Origin: Pimelobacter simplex
Lineage (GTDB): Bacteria > Actinomycetota > Actinomycetes > Propionibacteriales > Nocardioidaceae
Assembly (NCBI GenBank): GCA_016803235.1
Contig: JADCLI010000052.1
Span: forward strand, 1-34,254
Length of the DNA stretch: 34,254 bases
Direction of reading: 5' to 3'
Each line of letters starts with the position of its first letter. Within the stretch, counting starts at the first letter, position 1. Below are positions 24,701-32,400 of this stretch, piece after piece. The notes below the pieces were generated by a model. That model did no database searches. It was not told the origin of the DNA and saw nothing but the letters and a program-made list of their open reading frames with translations. The position numbers and the translations under genes were made by a program.

Positions 24701-26800
24701 CCGAACACCGTCTTCGTCGCCGCCGGTGACCTCGTCGGTGCGTCGACCTTCGAGTCGTTCATCCAGAACGACCAGCCGACGATCGACGCGCTCAACGAGG
24801 CCGGACTCGAGGTGTCCGCAGCGGGCAACCACGAGTTCGACCAGGGCTACGAGGACTTCGTGGGCCGGATCCAGGACGAGGCGGACTGGGAGTACATCGC
24901 CGCGAACGTCAACGAGCCGGCCGGTCGTGACGACCTGGCGGAGACCTGGACGAAGACCATCGACGGGGTCCAGGTCGGCTTCGTCGGAGCCGTGACCGAG
25001 GACCTGCCGTCGCTGGTGAGCCCGGCCGGCATCGAGGGCGTGACGGTCAGCGACATCGTCGAGTCGACCAACGCGGCCGCGGCGCAGCTGAAGTCCCAGG
25101 GCGCCGACCTGGTGGTCCTCCTGGTCCACGAGGGCTCGCCGTCGACCGACTGCGCCTCGCCCAACTTCACCGACGAGGACACGGTCTGGGGCAACATCAC
25201 CCAGAACACGTCCGCCGACGTGGACGCGATCGTCTCGGGCCACACCCACCTCGCCTACAACTGCTCGTTCCCGGTCGCCGCGTGGGCGAACGAGGGTCGG
25301 GACGTGACCGAGCGCCCGGTGGTCTCGGCCGGTCAGTACGGCCAGAACCTCAACCAGCTGGTGTTCACCTACGACGACAACACCGGTGACCTGGTCGCGG
25401 TCTCGCAGGAGGTCATCGGCATCGCCGGCACGGGCTACGAGAGTGACCTCGCCGTCAAGCCGATCGTCGACCAGGCGAAGCAGCAGGCGGACGTCCTCGG
25501 CGCAGCGCAGCTCGGTCAGATCGAGGCCCCGTTCAACCGCGCGAAGCTTCAGAACGGCAGCACGGAGAACCGCGGTGGCGAGTCGACGCTCGGCAACCTG
25601 GTCGCCGAGGTCCAGCGCTGGGCGACGGAGACCCCCGAGGCGGGATCGGCCCAGATCGCGTTCATGAACCCCGGGGGGCTCCGCCAGGACATGGCGGGCA
25701 CCGTCAACGGCAGCGTGCGCGACCTGACCTACAAGCAGGCCGCCGTGGTCCAGCCGTTCGCCAACACGCTGGTCAACATGAAGCTGACCGGCGCGCAGAT
25801 CGAGGCGGTGCTGGAGCAGCAGTGGCAGCGCACGGCGGCGGGCGCCGTACCGTCGCGGCCGTTCCTGCGGCTCGGGGTCTCGGCCGGGTTCACCTACACC
25901 TACACCGAGACGCCGGTGACGGTGAACGGCACCGCCACCTTCCAAGGCGAGGTCACCGGGATGTGGCTGGACGGCGTCGCGATCGACGCGGCCCAGGTGT
26001 ACTCGGTGACGGTCAACTCGTTCCTCGCCTCCGGCGGTGACAACTTCTTCGAGCTCGCCAACGGAGCCAGCAGGAAGGACACCGGCAAGGCCGACCTGCA
26101 GGCGATGGTCGACTACATGGCGAAGCACGCGAAGGCCGAGCCGCTGCCGGTCGACTACAGCCAGCACGCGGTCGAGGTCGAGTTCCCCGGCGACGCCCCC
26201 GCGTCGTACGCACCGGGTGGGCGCGTGAAGCTCAGCGTCGGGTCGTGGGCGATGTCCGGGACCGACCCGAAGGACACCGAGCTGCAGGTCAAGCTCGGCG
26301 ACCAGGTGCTCGGGACCGCGCCGGTCGACAACACCATCGGCACGGCGGTCTACGACCCGTACGGCACGGCCGCCGTCGACGTGGTGCTGCCCGCCTCCAC
26401 CCCGGGCGGCGTGGTCACGCTGATGCTCGTCGGGGCCCAGACAGGCACCGAGGTGCGGGTGCCGATCGCGGTCACCGGCGGCGTCGTGACGCCCCCGGCC
26501 GGCCAGCAGCCGGTGACGCTCGCCGTCACCACGAAGCCGAAGAGGGTCGTCGCCGGGAAGACCCGGGCGAAGGTCGTCGTGACGGTGGTCGACGCTGCGG
26601 GCAAGCCGGTCACGGGCACCGTCACCGTCAAGGCGAAGGGCCAGAAGGCACGGACCGTGAGCGTCGTCGACGGCAGGGCCACGCTGCGGCTGAAGGTCTT
26701 CGCGACGCCCGGCAAGAAGAAGGTCGTCGTCACCTACCCGGCGACGGCCACGCACCTGGCCGCGACGGCCACGACGACGGTCAAGGTGGTGCGTCGCTGA
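21728..26800 (+). CDS. Secreted ExeM/NucH-type nuclease fused to a 5'-nucleotidase
   Basis: This 1690-residue exported enzyme probably degrades extracellular nucleic acid and then dephosphorylates the nucleotides. A signal peptide covers residues 1-34 (cleavage after ATPAQA). A lamin-tail-like domain (about 38-200) contains VIISEVYGA and NDFIELYNPTASAVDLTGWS. An Ig-like putative binding domain (about 220-305) and an OB-like segment (about 310-580) follow. The endonuclease/exonuclease/phosphatase domain spans about 584-940: KIATFNVLNYF (F589), VGLQEVEN, LAGDFNSYSKEDP (D843, N845), and SDHNPEIV (H936). The metallophosphatase domain starts at VIGTNDFHGRI (D962, H964), with AAGDLVG, SAAGNHEFDQGY (H1035) and SGHTHLAYN (H1172, H1174). 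The 5'-nucleotidase C-terminal domain includes MNPGGLRQD and NSFLASGGDNF. The end (about 1595-1690) is a Lys-rich Ig-like domain. There is no sortase or membrane anchor. Confidence 0.93.
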   Translation: MPSPKQLLFGSLGAALAVSGLTALQATPAQANPDGTGVIISEVYGAAQLPPASYGNDFIELYNPTASAVDLTGWSVQYRSATGNTAQVTALTGEIPAGGHYLVQEGNFATGNQLPNPDAKGGIGLSGTNGVVLLVNNTTPYTTQGNLAGAASPLVDMVGYGATPTSFEGANTGVQLTNITSAQRNLAAVEPDTDNNATDFDELAPTPVNAAGETEPTLAAVAPTNLTVVVNEPLTPFDLTATNGVPPYGWTAVGLPAGVTVSPTGTVSGTPTQTGTFPVTLTVTDSDTPADTDDATFTITVNAEPPPLKEIAAVQGTGAVSPEVGNTLRVRGVVTGMYKDPAFTGSDFDGMYIQTAGTGGAVDATAASDALFVYGSNAMPAGVAIGDSVEVTGVVSEFQGITEITPGAGGVVELDPPLAAVTPLQIAYPTTESGREAQEGMLLAPTDQFTVTNVYDINTDGEIGLATGDTPLRQPTEFYSDSSLKLDEVKADNAARSVVLDDGTSVNYMANNTVKGQPLPWLSPANPIRVGAEATLTGPVVLEFRDNVWRFQPQAPVFDAGAGTATFENTRLQNAAPADVGGDLKIATFNVLNYFNTTGEAYVAAGASLNPKTHCTYYNDRQGNRIGNNRCGFETPNGPDPNDGRGPRGAATADSLARQQAKIVTAINLLDADIVGLQEVENSVKLVNEIDRDDALRSLVQALNAAAGAGTWRYVHSPGEATLTTPVAEQDVIRPAFIYRAANVEPVGPSDILFGTTEFANAREPLAQAFKAKGALDTDAFAVILNHFKSKGDSTPAATGDNANSVDTGAFNGDRTRQAHRLVQFADEFAEARGTEAVFLAGDFNSYSKEDPIRVLEQGGFDLIESDEPGEESYSFSGLSGSLDHVLGNEAAISMTTGADIWDINAAESVAFQYSRYNYNVTQFFNGADPFAASDHNPEIVGIDVPDVTGSYKRIQVIGTNDFHGRILPSGGDSAGAEVLSGALDELRTDNPNTVFVAAGDLVGASTFESFIQNDQPTIDALNEAGLEVSAAGNHEFDQGYEDFVGRIQDEADWEYIAANVNEPAGRDDLAETWTKTIDGVQVGFVGAVTEDLPSLVSPAGIEGVTVSDIVESTNAAAAQLKSQGADLVVLLVHEGSPSTDCASPNFTDEDTVWGNITQNTSADVDAIVSGHTHLAYNCSFPVAAWANEGRDVTERPVVSAGQYGQNLNQLVFTYDDNTGDLVAVSQEVIGIAGTGYESDLAVKPIVDQAKQQADVLGAAQLGQIEAPFNRAKLQNGSTENRGGESTLGNLVAEVQRWATETPEAGSAQIAFMNPGGLRQDMAGTVNGSVRDLTYKQAAVVQPFANTLVNMKLTGAQIEAVLEQQWQRTAAGAVPSRPFLRLGVSAGFTYTYTETPVTVNGTATFQGEVTGMWLDGVAIDAAQVYSVTVNSFLASGGDNFFELANGASRKDTGKADLQAMVDYMAKHAKAEPLPVDYSQHAVEVEFPGDAPASYAPGGRVKLSVGSWAMSGTDPKDTELQVKLGDQVLGTAPVDNTIGTAVYDPYGTAAVDVVLPASTPGGVVTLMLVGAQTGTEVRVPIAVTGGVVTPPAGQQPVTLAVTTKPKRVVAGKTRAKVVVTVVDAAGKPVTGTVTVKAKGQKARTVSVVDGRATLRLKVFATPGKKKVVVTYPATATHLAATATTTVKVVRR

Positions 26801-26817
26801 TCCGACACACCCGAGCT

Positions 26818-26834
26818 GACCGAGGGCCTCGGTC
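26818..26834. terminator. Hairpin after the nuclease/nucleotidase gene
   Basis: GACCGAG (26818-26824) and CTCGGTC (26828-26834) form a perfect 7-base stem with a 3-base loop, 17 bases after the stop codon. There is no T-run. It lies just before the putative -10 of cinA, so it separates the two units. Confidence 0.55.
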
Positions 26835-26858
26835 GGTGCCCCGTGACACGATGCGGTC

Positions 26859-27374
26859 ATGGAGTCACCGGCCGAGGCCCTGGTCCGTTCGCTGCGGGAC
26901 GCCGGCGCCAGCGTGGCCACGGCCGAGTCGCTGACCGGCGGCAGGCTGGCCGCGCGGATCACCAACGTCCCGGGCTCGTCGGTGGTGTACGCCGGCGGCG
27001 TGGTCAGCTACCAGACCCACATCAAGGTCGAGGTGCTCGGCGTGCCCCAGGACGTCGTCGACACCCACGGCGTGGTGTCGGCGCAGTGCGCTGCGGCGAT
27101 GGCCGACGGGGCGCGACGGCTGCTCGGGACGGCGTACGCGCTGAGCACGACCGGCGTGGCGGGTCCGGACCGGCAGGAGGACAAGCCGGTCGGCACCGTG
27201 TACGTCGGCCTGGCGGGTCCCGGGGGGACCCGTGTGGTGTCCCTCGACCTGACCGGGGACCGCTCGCAGGTCCAGGACGCGACGGTCGACGAGGCGGTCG
27301 CCGCGCTCGTCGACGACCTGGCGGCGGCACGCTCAAGGGCTGGGCAGCCAGCGGAAGATTCGGGGCTCGGGTAG
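26859..27374 (+). CDS. cinA: CinA C-terminal-domain protein (nicotinamide-nucleotide amidohydrolase type)
   Basis: This 171-residue protein consists only of the CinA C-terminal (PncC) domain. That domain deamidates nicotinamide mononucleotide in the NAD salvage cycle; activity of this protein is inferred. Motifs are VATAESLTGGRLAARITNVPGSS near the N-terminus, VYAGGVVSYQTHIKVEVLGV, the VVSAQCAAAMADGAR region, and ALSTTGVAGPDRQEDKPVGTVYVGLA. The long N-terminal domain of full CinA is absent, as in many actinobacteria. CACGAT lies 6 bases before the ATG with no ribosome binding site. The TAG stop codon forms the first three bases of a TAGCGT hexamer in the clgR promoter region. Confidence 0.92.
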   Translation: MESPAEALVRSLRDAGASVATAESLTGGRLAARITNVPGSSVVYAGGVVSYQTHIKVEVLGVPQDVVDTHGVVSAQCAAAMADGARRLLGTAYALSTTGVAGPDRQEDKPVGTVYVGLAGPGGTRVVSLDLTGDRSQVQDATVDEAVAALVDDLAAARSRAGQPAEDSGLG

Positions 27375-27378
27375 CGTT
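27353..27378 (+). promoter_or_regulatory. Possible stress-sigma promoter of clgR
   Basis: GGAAG (27353-27357) is followed after 18 bases by GTT (27376-27378, within CGTT). This resembles the GGAAT-N18-GTT pattern of SigR/SigH/SigE-type promoters, with one mismatch in the -35. The overlapping TAGCGT (27372-27377) could also be read as an ordinary -10 element, so a dual promoter is possible. Transcription from either leaves a leader of about 45 bases ending in the ribosome binding site GGAGAGGAG (27415-27423). Confidence 0.35.
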
Positions 27379-27429
27379 GGGCCCAGGACCCGACCACACC
27401 CACCCCCAACCCACGGAGAGGAGTTCGCG

Positions 27430-27738
27430 ATGGTGCTCTTCCGCCGATCGCTCGGTGACATCCTGCGGAGTCGCCGCACCGAGCTCGGGCTGACCCTCCG
27501 TGAGGTCTCCGGGGCGGCCCGGGTGAGCCTGGGCTACATCTCCGAGATCGAGCGGGGCCAGAAGGAAGCGTCCTCGGAGCTGCTGGCGTCGCTGTGCGAC
27601 GCGCTCGAGATGCCGCTGTCCGACGTGCTGCGCGAGGTCGCCGACGCGGTCGCCCTCGAGGAGGCCGCGGCCCTGGTGGCCGCCGCGCCCACCCCGATCG
27701 CGCCGCGCCGCGCCGCGGTCGTCGCGTCGGCGGCCTGA
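27430..27738 (+). CDS. clgR: ClgR-type XRE regulator of protease genes
   Basis: This 102-residue transcription activator belongs to the family that controls clp protease and related stress genes in actinobacteria. The HTH covers about residues 8-62: LGDILRSRRTELGLTLREV, SGAARVSLGYISEIERGQKE, and then ASSELLASLCDALEMPLSDVL. The string RVSLGY(I/L)SE(I/V)ERGQKEASSELL is highly characteristic of ClgR as I recall it from Streptomyces and Corynebacterium. A short Ala/Pro-rich tail follows, ending in VVASAA. Two terminal alanines are reported to make Streptomyces ClgR a substrate of the Clp proteases, so the end fits a feedback degron. It has a strong ribosome binding site, sits after cinA, and converges on htpX. 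Confidence 0.92.
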   Translation: MVLFRRSLGDILRSRRTELGLTLREVSGAARVSLGYISEIERGQKEASSELLASLCDALEMPLSDVLREVADAVALEEAAALVAAAPTPIAPRRAAVVASAA

Positions 27739-27751
27739 CGGTCCCCGACCT

Positions 27752-27772
27752 GCGGGCCGCTCAGCGGCCCGC
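27752..27772. terminator. Bidirectional hairpin between clgR and htpX
   Basis: A perfect 9-base stem, GCGGGCCGC (27752-27760) with GCGGCCCGC (27764-27772), closes a 3-base loop TCA. That TCA is the htpX stop codon read on the opposite strand. The hairpin starts 14 bases after the clgR stop. Being symmetric, it can end transcription from both converging genes. No T-run flanks it. Confidence 0.6.
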
Positions 27773-28633
27773 CATCGCCTCCAGACGGGCGATCCGGTCC
27801 GTCATCGGCGGGTGGGTCGAGAACATCCTCTGCACGTCGGCCGGCCGGAACGGGTTGGCGATCATCATGTGACTCGCGTTCTGCAGCTGCGGGGTCGGCG
27901 CCAGCGGGGCGCGCGCGGTGCCCAGCTCCAGCTTGCGCAGCGCTGAGGCGAGCGCGAGCGGGTCGTCGGTCAGGCGCGCGCCGTCCTCGTCGGCGTCGTA
28001 CTCCCGGGTCCGGCTGATCGCCATCTGGATCACCGCGGCAGCGAAGGGGGCGAGCAGCGCGGTGGCGATCATGACCAGCGGGTTGGGCCGGTCCTCGTCG
28101 CTGCCGCCGCCGAAGAAGGACGAGAACGCGAGGAACTGCGCCACCGAGCTGATCACTCCCGCCACGGCGGCCGCGACCGAGCCGGTGAGGATGTCGCGGT
28201 TGTAGACGTGCATCAGCTCGTGGCCGAGCACGCCGCGCAGCTCACGCTCGTCGAGCAGGCCGAGGATGCCCTCGGTGCAGCAGACCGCGGCGTGCTGCGG
28301 GTTGCGGCCGGTCGCGAAGGCGTTGGGCGCCTGGGTGGGGGAGACGAACAGCGCCGGCATCGGCTGGCCCGCCCGCTGCGAGAGCTCGCGGACGATCCGG
28401 TACATCGCCGGCTGCTGCGACTCCGAGACCGGGTAGGCATGCATCGCCTTGATGGCGAGCTTGTCGGAGTTCCAGTAGCCGTAGGCCGTCGTGGCGACAC
28501 CGATGAGCGCGAAGATCCAGATGAACGCCGAGCTGCCGGTGGCGGCGGCGATGAGGCCGCCGACCGCGAGCAGCAGTGCGAAGATCGCGCCGAACAGGCC
28601 GGCGGTCTTGAGCCCGTTGAAGTGCTGGTGCAT
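27761..28633 (-). CDS. htpX: HtpX-type membrane zinc metalloprotease (M48)
   Basis: HtpX is a membrane protease for quality control of damaged membrane proteins. The 290-residue protein has two N-terminal membrane helices (about residues 8-30 and 33-50). A conserved region follows: QAPNAFATGRNPQHAAVCCTEGIL. The zinc motif is VLGHELMHVYNRDIL with H138 and H142. Two more hydrophobic segments span about 150-200 (GSVAAAVAGVISSVAQFLAFSS and PLVMIATALLAPFAAAVIQMA), and the third ligand is the Glu in RTREYDADEDGARL. The C-terminus contains FSTHPPMTDRIARLEAM, typical of the family. I see no good ribosome binding site before the ATG. Its position opposite clgR, a protease regulator, is suggestive only. 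Confidence 0.95.
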   Translation of the reverse strand: MHQHFNGLKTAGLFGAIFALLLAVGGLIAAATGSSAFIWIFALIGVATTAYGYWNSDKLAIKAMHAYPVSESQQPAMYRIVRELSQRAGQPMPALFVSPTQAPNAFATGRNPQHAAVCCTEGILGLLDERELRGVLGHELMHVYNRDILTGSVAAAVAGVISSVAQFLAFSSFFGGGSDEDRPNPLVMIATALLAPFAAAVIQMAISRTREYDADEDGARLTDDPLALASALRKLELGTARAPLAPTPQLQNASHMMIANPFRPADVQRMFSTHPPMTDRIARLEAMAGR

Positions 28634-28689
28634 GCCAGGTCAACGAACGGCGATGGGTGTCGCGTTCCGCACGTCGCGCGAGACCCGGG

Positions 28690-29487
28690 TCACGTGGCCG
28701 GCTGGCAGCGGGGACACCAGTACGTCGTCCGCTCGCGTCCGGCCTCGCCCACGATGCCCGCCTGGATCGTGGTGCCGCAGCGCAGGCACGGGCGCCGCTG
28801 GCGGCGGTAGACCCAGACCGGGTTGCGGCGGTCGCCGGTGGTGACCGGTCGTCCGGTGCGCATCGCTGCCTGCAGCATCTGCCGGACGCGTCCGAGGAAG
28901 CGGGCCGGGTCGCGGAGGGCGGTCACGGGCCCGATCGGGCACACCCCGTGGACGAAGCAGCTCTCGGCGAGCCAGATGGTGCCGATCCCCGCGACCACGG
29001 TCTGGTCGAGCAGCGCTTCACCCAGCACTCGCTCCGGCCGGGCGACCAGTCGGGCCACCGCCTCGTCGCGATCGGCGTCGGTCCACTCCCCGAGCAGGTC
29101 GGGGCCGAGGTGACCGACGATCGAGTCCTCCTCGGCGGTCGGCAGCAGCTCGACCAGGCCGAGCAGGAAGCCGATCGCGTCGGCCCGCGCGGATCGCAGC
29201 ACCACCCGGGCGTCGTGGGCCGGTCCGGGCCAGCGGGCGCCGGGGGAGACCACCCGCCAGCTGCCCTCCATCTTGAGATGGGTGTGCAGGGTGAGGGGGG
29301 TGCCGTCCGGCATCACCAGCCGGGTGAGCAGGTGCTTGCCGTGGGTGGCGGTCCGCTCGACGGTGGCGCCGGTCAGGTCCGTGGTGGCGAGCTGGGGGAC
29401 CCGCAGGTCGGAGCCGGTGAGGACCTGACCGGCCAGGGCCCGGTCCAGCCGGTCGGCGGTACGACGGACCGCGTCCCCTTCAGGCAC
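28690..29487 (-). CDS. Fpg/Nei-family DNA glycosylase (Nei2 type)
   Basis: This 265-residue base-excision repair enzyme removes oxidised bases and cuts the abasic site. It begins (M/V)PEGDAVRRTADRL: after Met removal the Pro is the expected Schiff-base nucleophile, and the following Glu is catalytic. GKHLLTRLVMPDGTPLTLHTHLKM is the N-domain lysine/strand region. The H2TH segment ends in GEALLDQTVVAGIGTIWLAESCF. A zinc finger at the C-terminus has C234-x2-C237-x20-C258-x2-C261; I recall 16 residues for the middle spacing in E. coli Fpg and Nei, so this finger looks longer. GTG start. It overlaps the 3' end of lhr by 8 bases. The lhr-nei2 pair is also adjacent in M. tuberculosis (Rv3296-Rv3297, from memory). 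Confidence 0.9.
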   Translation of the reverse strand: MPEGDAVRRTADRLDRALAGQVLTGSDLRVPQLATTDLTGATVERTATHGKHLLTRLVMPDGTPLTLHTHLKMEGSWRVVSPGARWPGPAHDARVVLRSARADAIGFLLGLVELLPTAEEDSIVGHLGPDLLGEWTDADRDEAVARLVARPERVLGEALLDQTVVAGIGTIWLAESCFVHGVCPIGPVTALRDPARFLGRVRQMLQAAMRTGRPVTTGDRRNPVWVYRRQRRPCLRCGTTIQAGIVGEAGRERTTYWCPRCQPAT

Positions 29488-32400
29488 GGACCCGGAGCCC
29501 TCGGGGCGTAGCGACGAACCCGGCCGCCGCGAGCGCGTCGCGCAGCGGGCCGGCGTTGCCGAGCAGGGCGGTGCCGTCGGCCTTCTCGACGGTGAGCTGG
29601 CCCAGGGTGCCCCGGCGTACGGCGGTGGAGAGCGCCTCGGCGGCAGGGGTGAGCAGGTCGGGGTCCTCGGTCCAGGTGAGCAGGGTGCGTCCGCCCCGCT
29701 CGACGTAGAGCACCAGCGCCCCGTCGACGAGCACGACGAGGGCGCCGGCCTTGCGACCCGGGCGGTGCCCGCCCTCGTGCTCCCGCTCGGCCGTGGGCCA
29801 GGGGAGGGCGGCGCCGTAGGGGTTCGCCGGGTCGGTGGCGGCCAAGGCGACGGCGACCGGCTTGGCGTCGAGGGTCTCACCGACCGGCGTCGAGAACGAG
29901 CGCAGCCGGTCGACGGCACCGGCGGTGCCGAACTGGGCGGCGCCCAGGCCCTCGACGAAGTAGCCGCGGCGGCAGCGACCGGCGTCCTCGAACGCGCTGA
30001 GCACCTTGTAGACGGCGGCGAAGCCGCCCGGGACCCGCTCGTTGACGACAGCGCCTCGGGTCACGACGCCGTGACGCTCGAGCAGCTGCTCCGCGGCGGC
30101 GTGGGCGCGTCGGGTCGGGTCGGTGTCGATCGGCGGCAGCAGCGCCCAGCGTCCGGCGGTCTCGGGCGGGCCGGTCCGGGCGACCCGTCCGGGCCGGGCC
30201 GGGGCACGGCGGGTGCGATGGGCAGCCCGACCCGAGCGGGTCAGCGCGCGCAGCGGGGTGAGCGTGTCGTTGGTGAGGTGGCCGCTCCAGACCAGCGCCC
30301 AGAGCGCGGCGCTGACGGCCTCGTCGAGGGGGGCGTCCTCGCCGGCCTCGACGCAGGCCCGCGCGACCTGGTCGGCGACCTGGCGGAAGAACCAGGCGCC
30401 GCCGGGCGCGAGCACGTCGAGCACCCGCTGGTGGAGCGGGTCCTCGACCGGCCCCGGGTCGGGAAGGGTGAGGTGGGCACGGTCGGCGAGGTGGAGTGAG
30501 ACCCAGCCGTCGCTGCCGGGCAGGGCGCCGTGGCCGGACCAGACGACCTCGCCGGTGGCGGTCAGCTCGTCGAGGAGGGCCGGCTCGTAGTCGCGCACCC
30601 GGGCAGGGAGCACCAGCGACTCGAGGGCGCTGGCCGGCATCGGCGCCCCGGCGAGCTGTTCGATGGTGTGGAGCAGCCCGTCGACGCCGCGCGGTCCCTT
30701 GCTCGTGGTGACCTGGTGCCAGGCCGTCGAGAACCGGGCCAGCGTGGTCGGCTCGACCGGCTCGATCTCGTGGCGCAGTCGGGCCAGCGAGCGGCGCCGG
30801 AGTCGGCGCAGCACCTCGACGTCGCACCACTCCTCGCCCGCGCCGACCGGCCGGAACTCCCCGGACAGCACCCGGCCCTGTGCCTCCAGGCGCTGCAGGG
30901 TGTGCCGGACGACGGCCACCCCCAGGCCGAGCCGGTCCGCGACCTGCTCGACGGTGAACGGCCCATGGGTGCGGGCATAGCGGCCGACCAGGTCGGCGAG
31001 CGGGTCGTCGACCGGCTCGGTGAACGCCGCGGGGGTGCCGGGCGGGACCGGGACACCCAGGCCGTCGCGGAGCCGGGCGACGTCCTCGACGACGGCCCAC
31101 GCGTCCACGCCCCCGTCCTGAGGCGCGAGCGAAGCGAGCCTCGAAGGGATCCGGACCTCGACCACCCGCCGTGCCGCGACGAGGTCGGCCAGCCAGTCGG
31201 CGACCGGCGCGTCGGCGCGGGCCCGGGCGGCGACCTCGGCGGCGGTCAGCGGCCCGAGCAGGCGCAGCAGGTCGACCAGGCCCTCGGCGTCGCGGGCACG
31301 CCGCTCGGGGGTGGTGCGCTGGAGCTCGGCCTCGACCTCGGTCAGCACGTCGGGGTCGAGCAGCTCGCGCAGCTCGGCGCGGCCGAGCAGCTCCGCGAGC
31401 AGGCCCTGGTCGAGGGTGAGCGCGGCCGCCCGGCGCTCGGCGAGCGGTGAGTCGCCCTCGTAGACGAACTGGGCGACGTAGCCGAACATCAACGTGCGGG
31501 AGTACGGCGAGGGCTGGGGCGTCTCGACCTCGGTGACGGTGACCTCGCGCTGGTCGACGCGGCGCAGCAGGGTGGTCAGGCCAGGCAGGTCGTAGACGTC
31601 GTTGAGCACCTCGCGGACGGTCTCGAGCACGATCGGGAACGCCGGGTAGCGGGCGGCGACCTCCAGCAGCGCGGCCGCGCGCTGGCGCTGCTGCCACAGC
31701 GGCGAACGGCGGCCGGGGTCGCGTCGGGGGAGCAGCAGCGCCCGGGCGGCGCACTCCCGGAACCGGGCGGCGAAGAGCGCCGAGCCGCCGACCTCGCGAG
31801 TGACGATCTCCTCGATCTCGTCGGGCTCGAAGGCGATCAGGTCGGCGCCGGGCGCGTCGGCGTCGGTGTCGGGGATCCGGATCACGATGCCGTCGTCGGA
31901 GGCCAGCGCCTGCCCGTCGACGCCGTAGCGCTCCCGCAGCCGGGCGTTGATCGCCAGCGCCCACGGCGCGTGGACGGCGGTGCCGTAGGGGGAGTGGACG
32001 GCCAGGCGCCAGTCGCCGAGCTCGTCGCGGAACCGCTCGACGAGGACGGTCGTGTCGCTCGGCAGCACCCGGGTGGCCTCGACCTGCTCGCGCAGGTAGG
32101 CGACCAGGTTGGCGGCCGCGTTGTCGTCGAGGCCGACCTCGCGGGCCCGGGCCTCCGCGGCGGCGTCGGGAAGGGCGGCGAGCTCGCGGGTGAAGGCACC
32201 GATCGCCTCGCCGAGCTCGGTCGGGCGCCCGGCGGTGTCGCCCTTCCAGAACGGCAGCCGCCCCGGCACGCCCGGTGCGGGGGTGACGATCACCCGGTCG
32301 TGGGTGATGTCCTCGATCCGCCAGCTGGTCGCGCCGAGCGCGAACACGTCGCCGACCCGGCTCTCGTAGACCATCTCCTCGTCGAGCTCCCCGACCCGGC

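Noticed and set aside
21734..26965. A 1743-codon open frame on the minus strand opposite the nuclease gene
   Set aside because: It is Arg/Val/Gly/Asp-rich with no recognisable domain, as expected for the antisense of a high-GC gene with G/C third positions. The plus-strand frame has complete catalytic motifs. The same applies to long frames opposite lhr, ftsK, rnj and the protease.
28634..28689. A ClgR-type operator in the htpX upstream region
   Set aside because: CGC-ACGTC-GCG fits the CGC-N5-GCG skeleton, but the inner and flanking bases do not fit the motif I recall. With this GC content, such a match is likely by chance.
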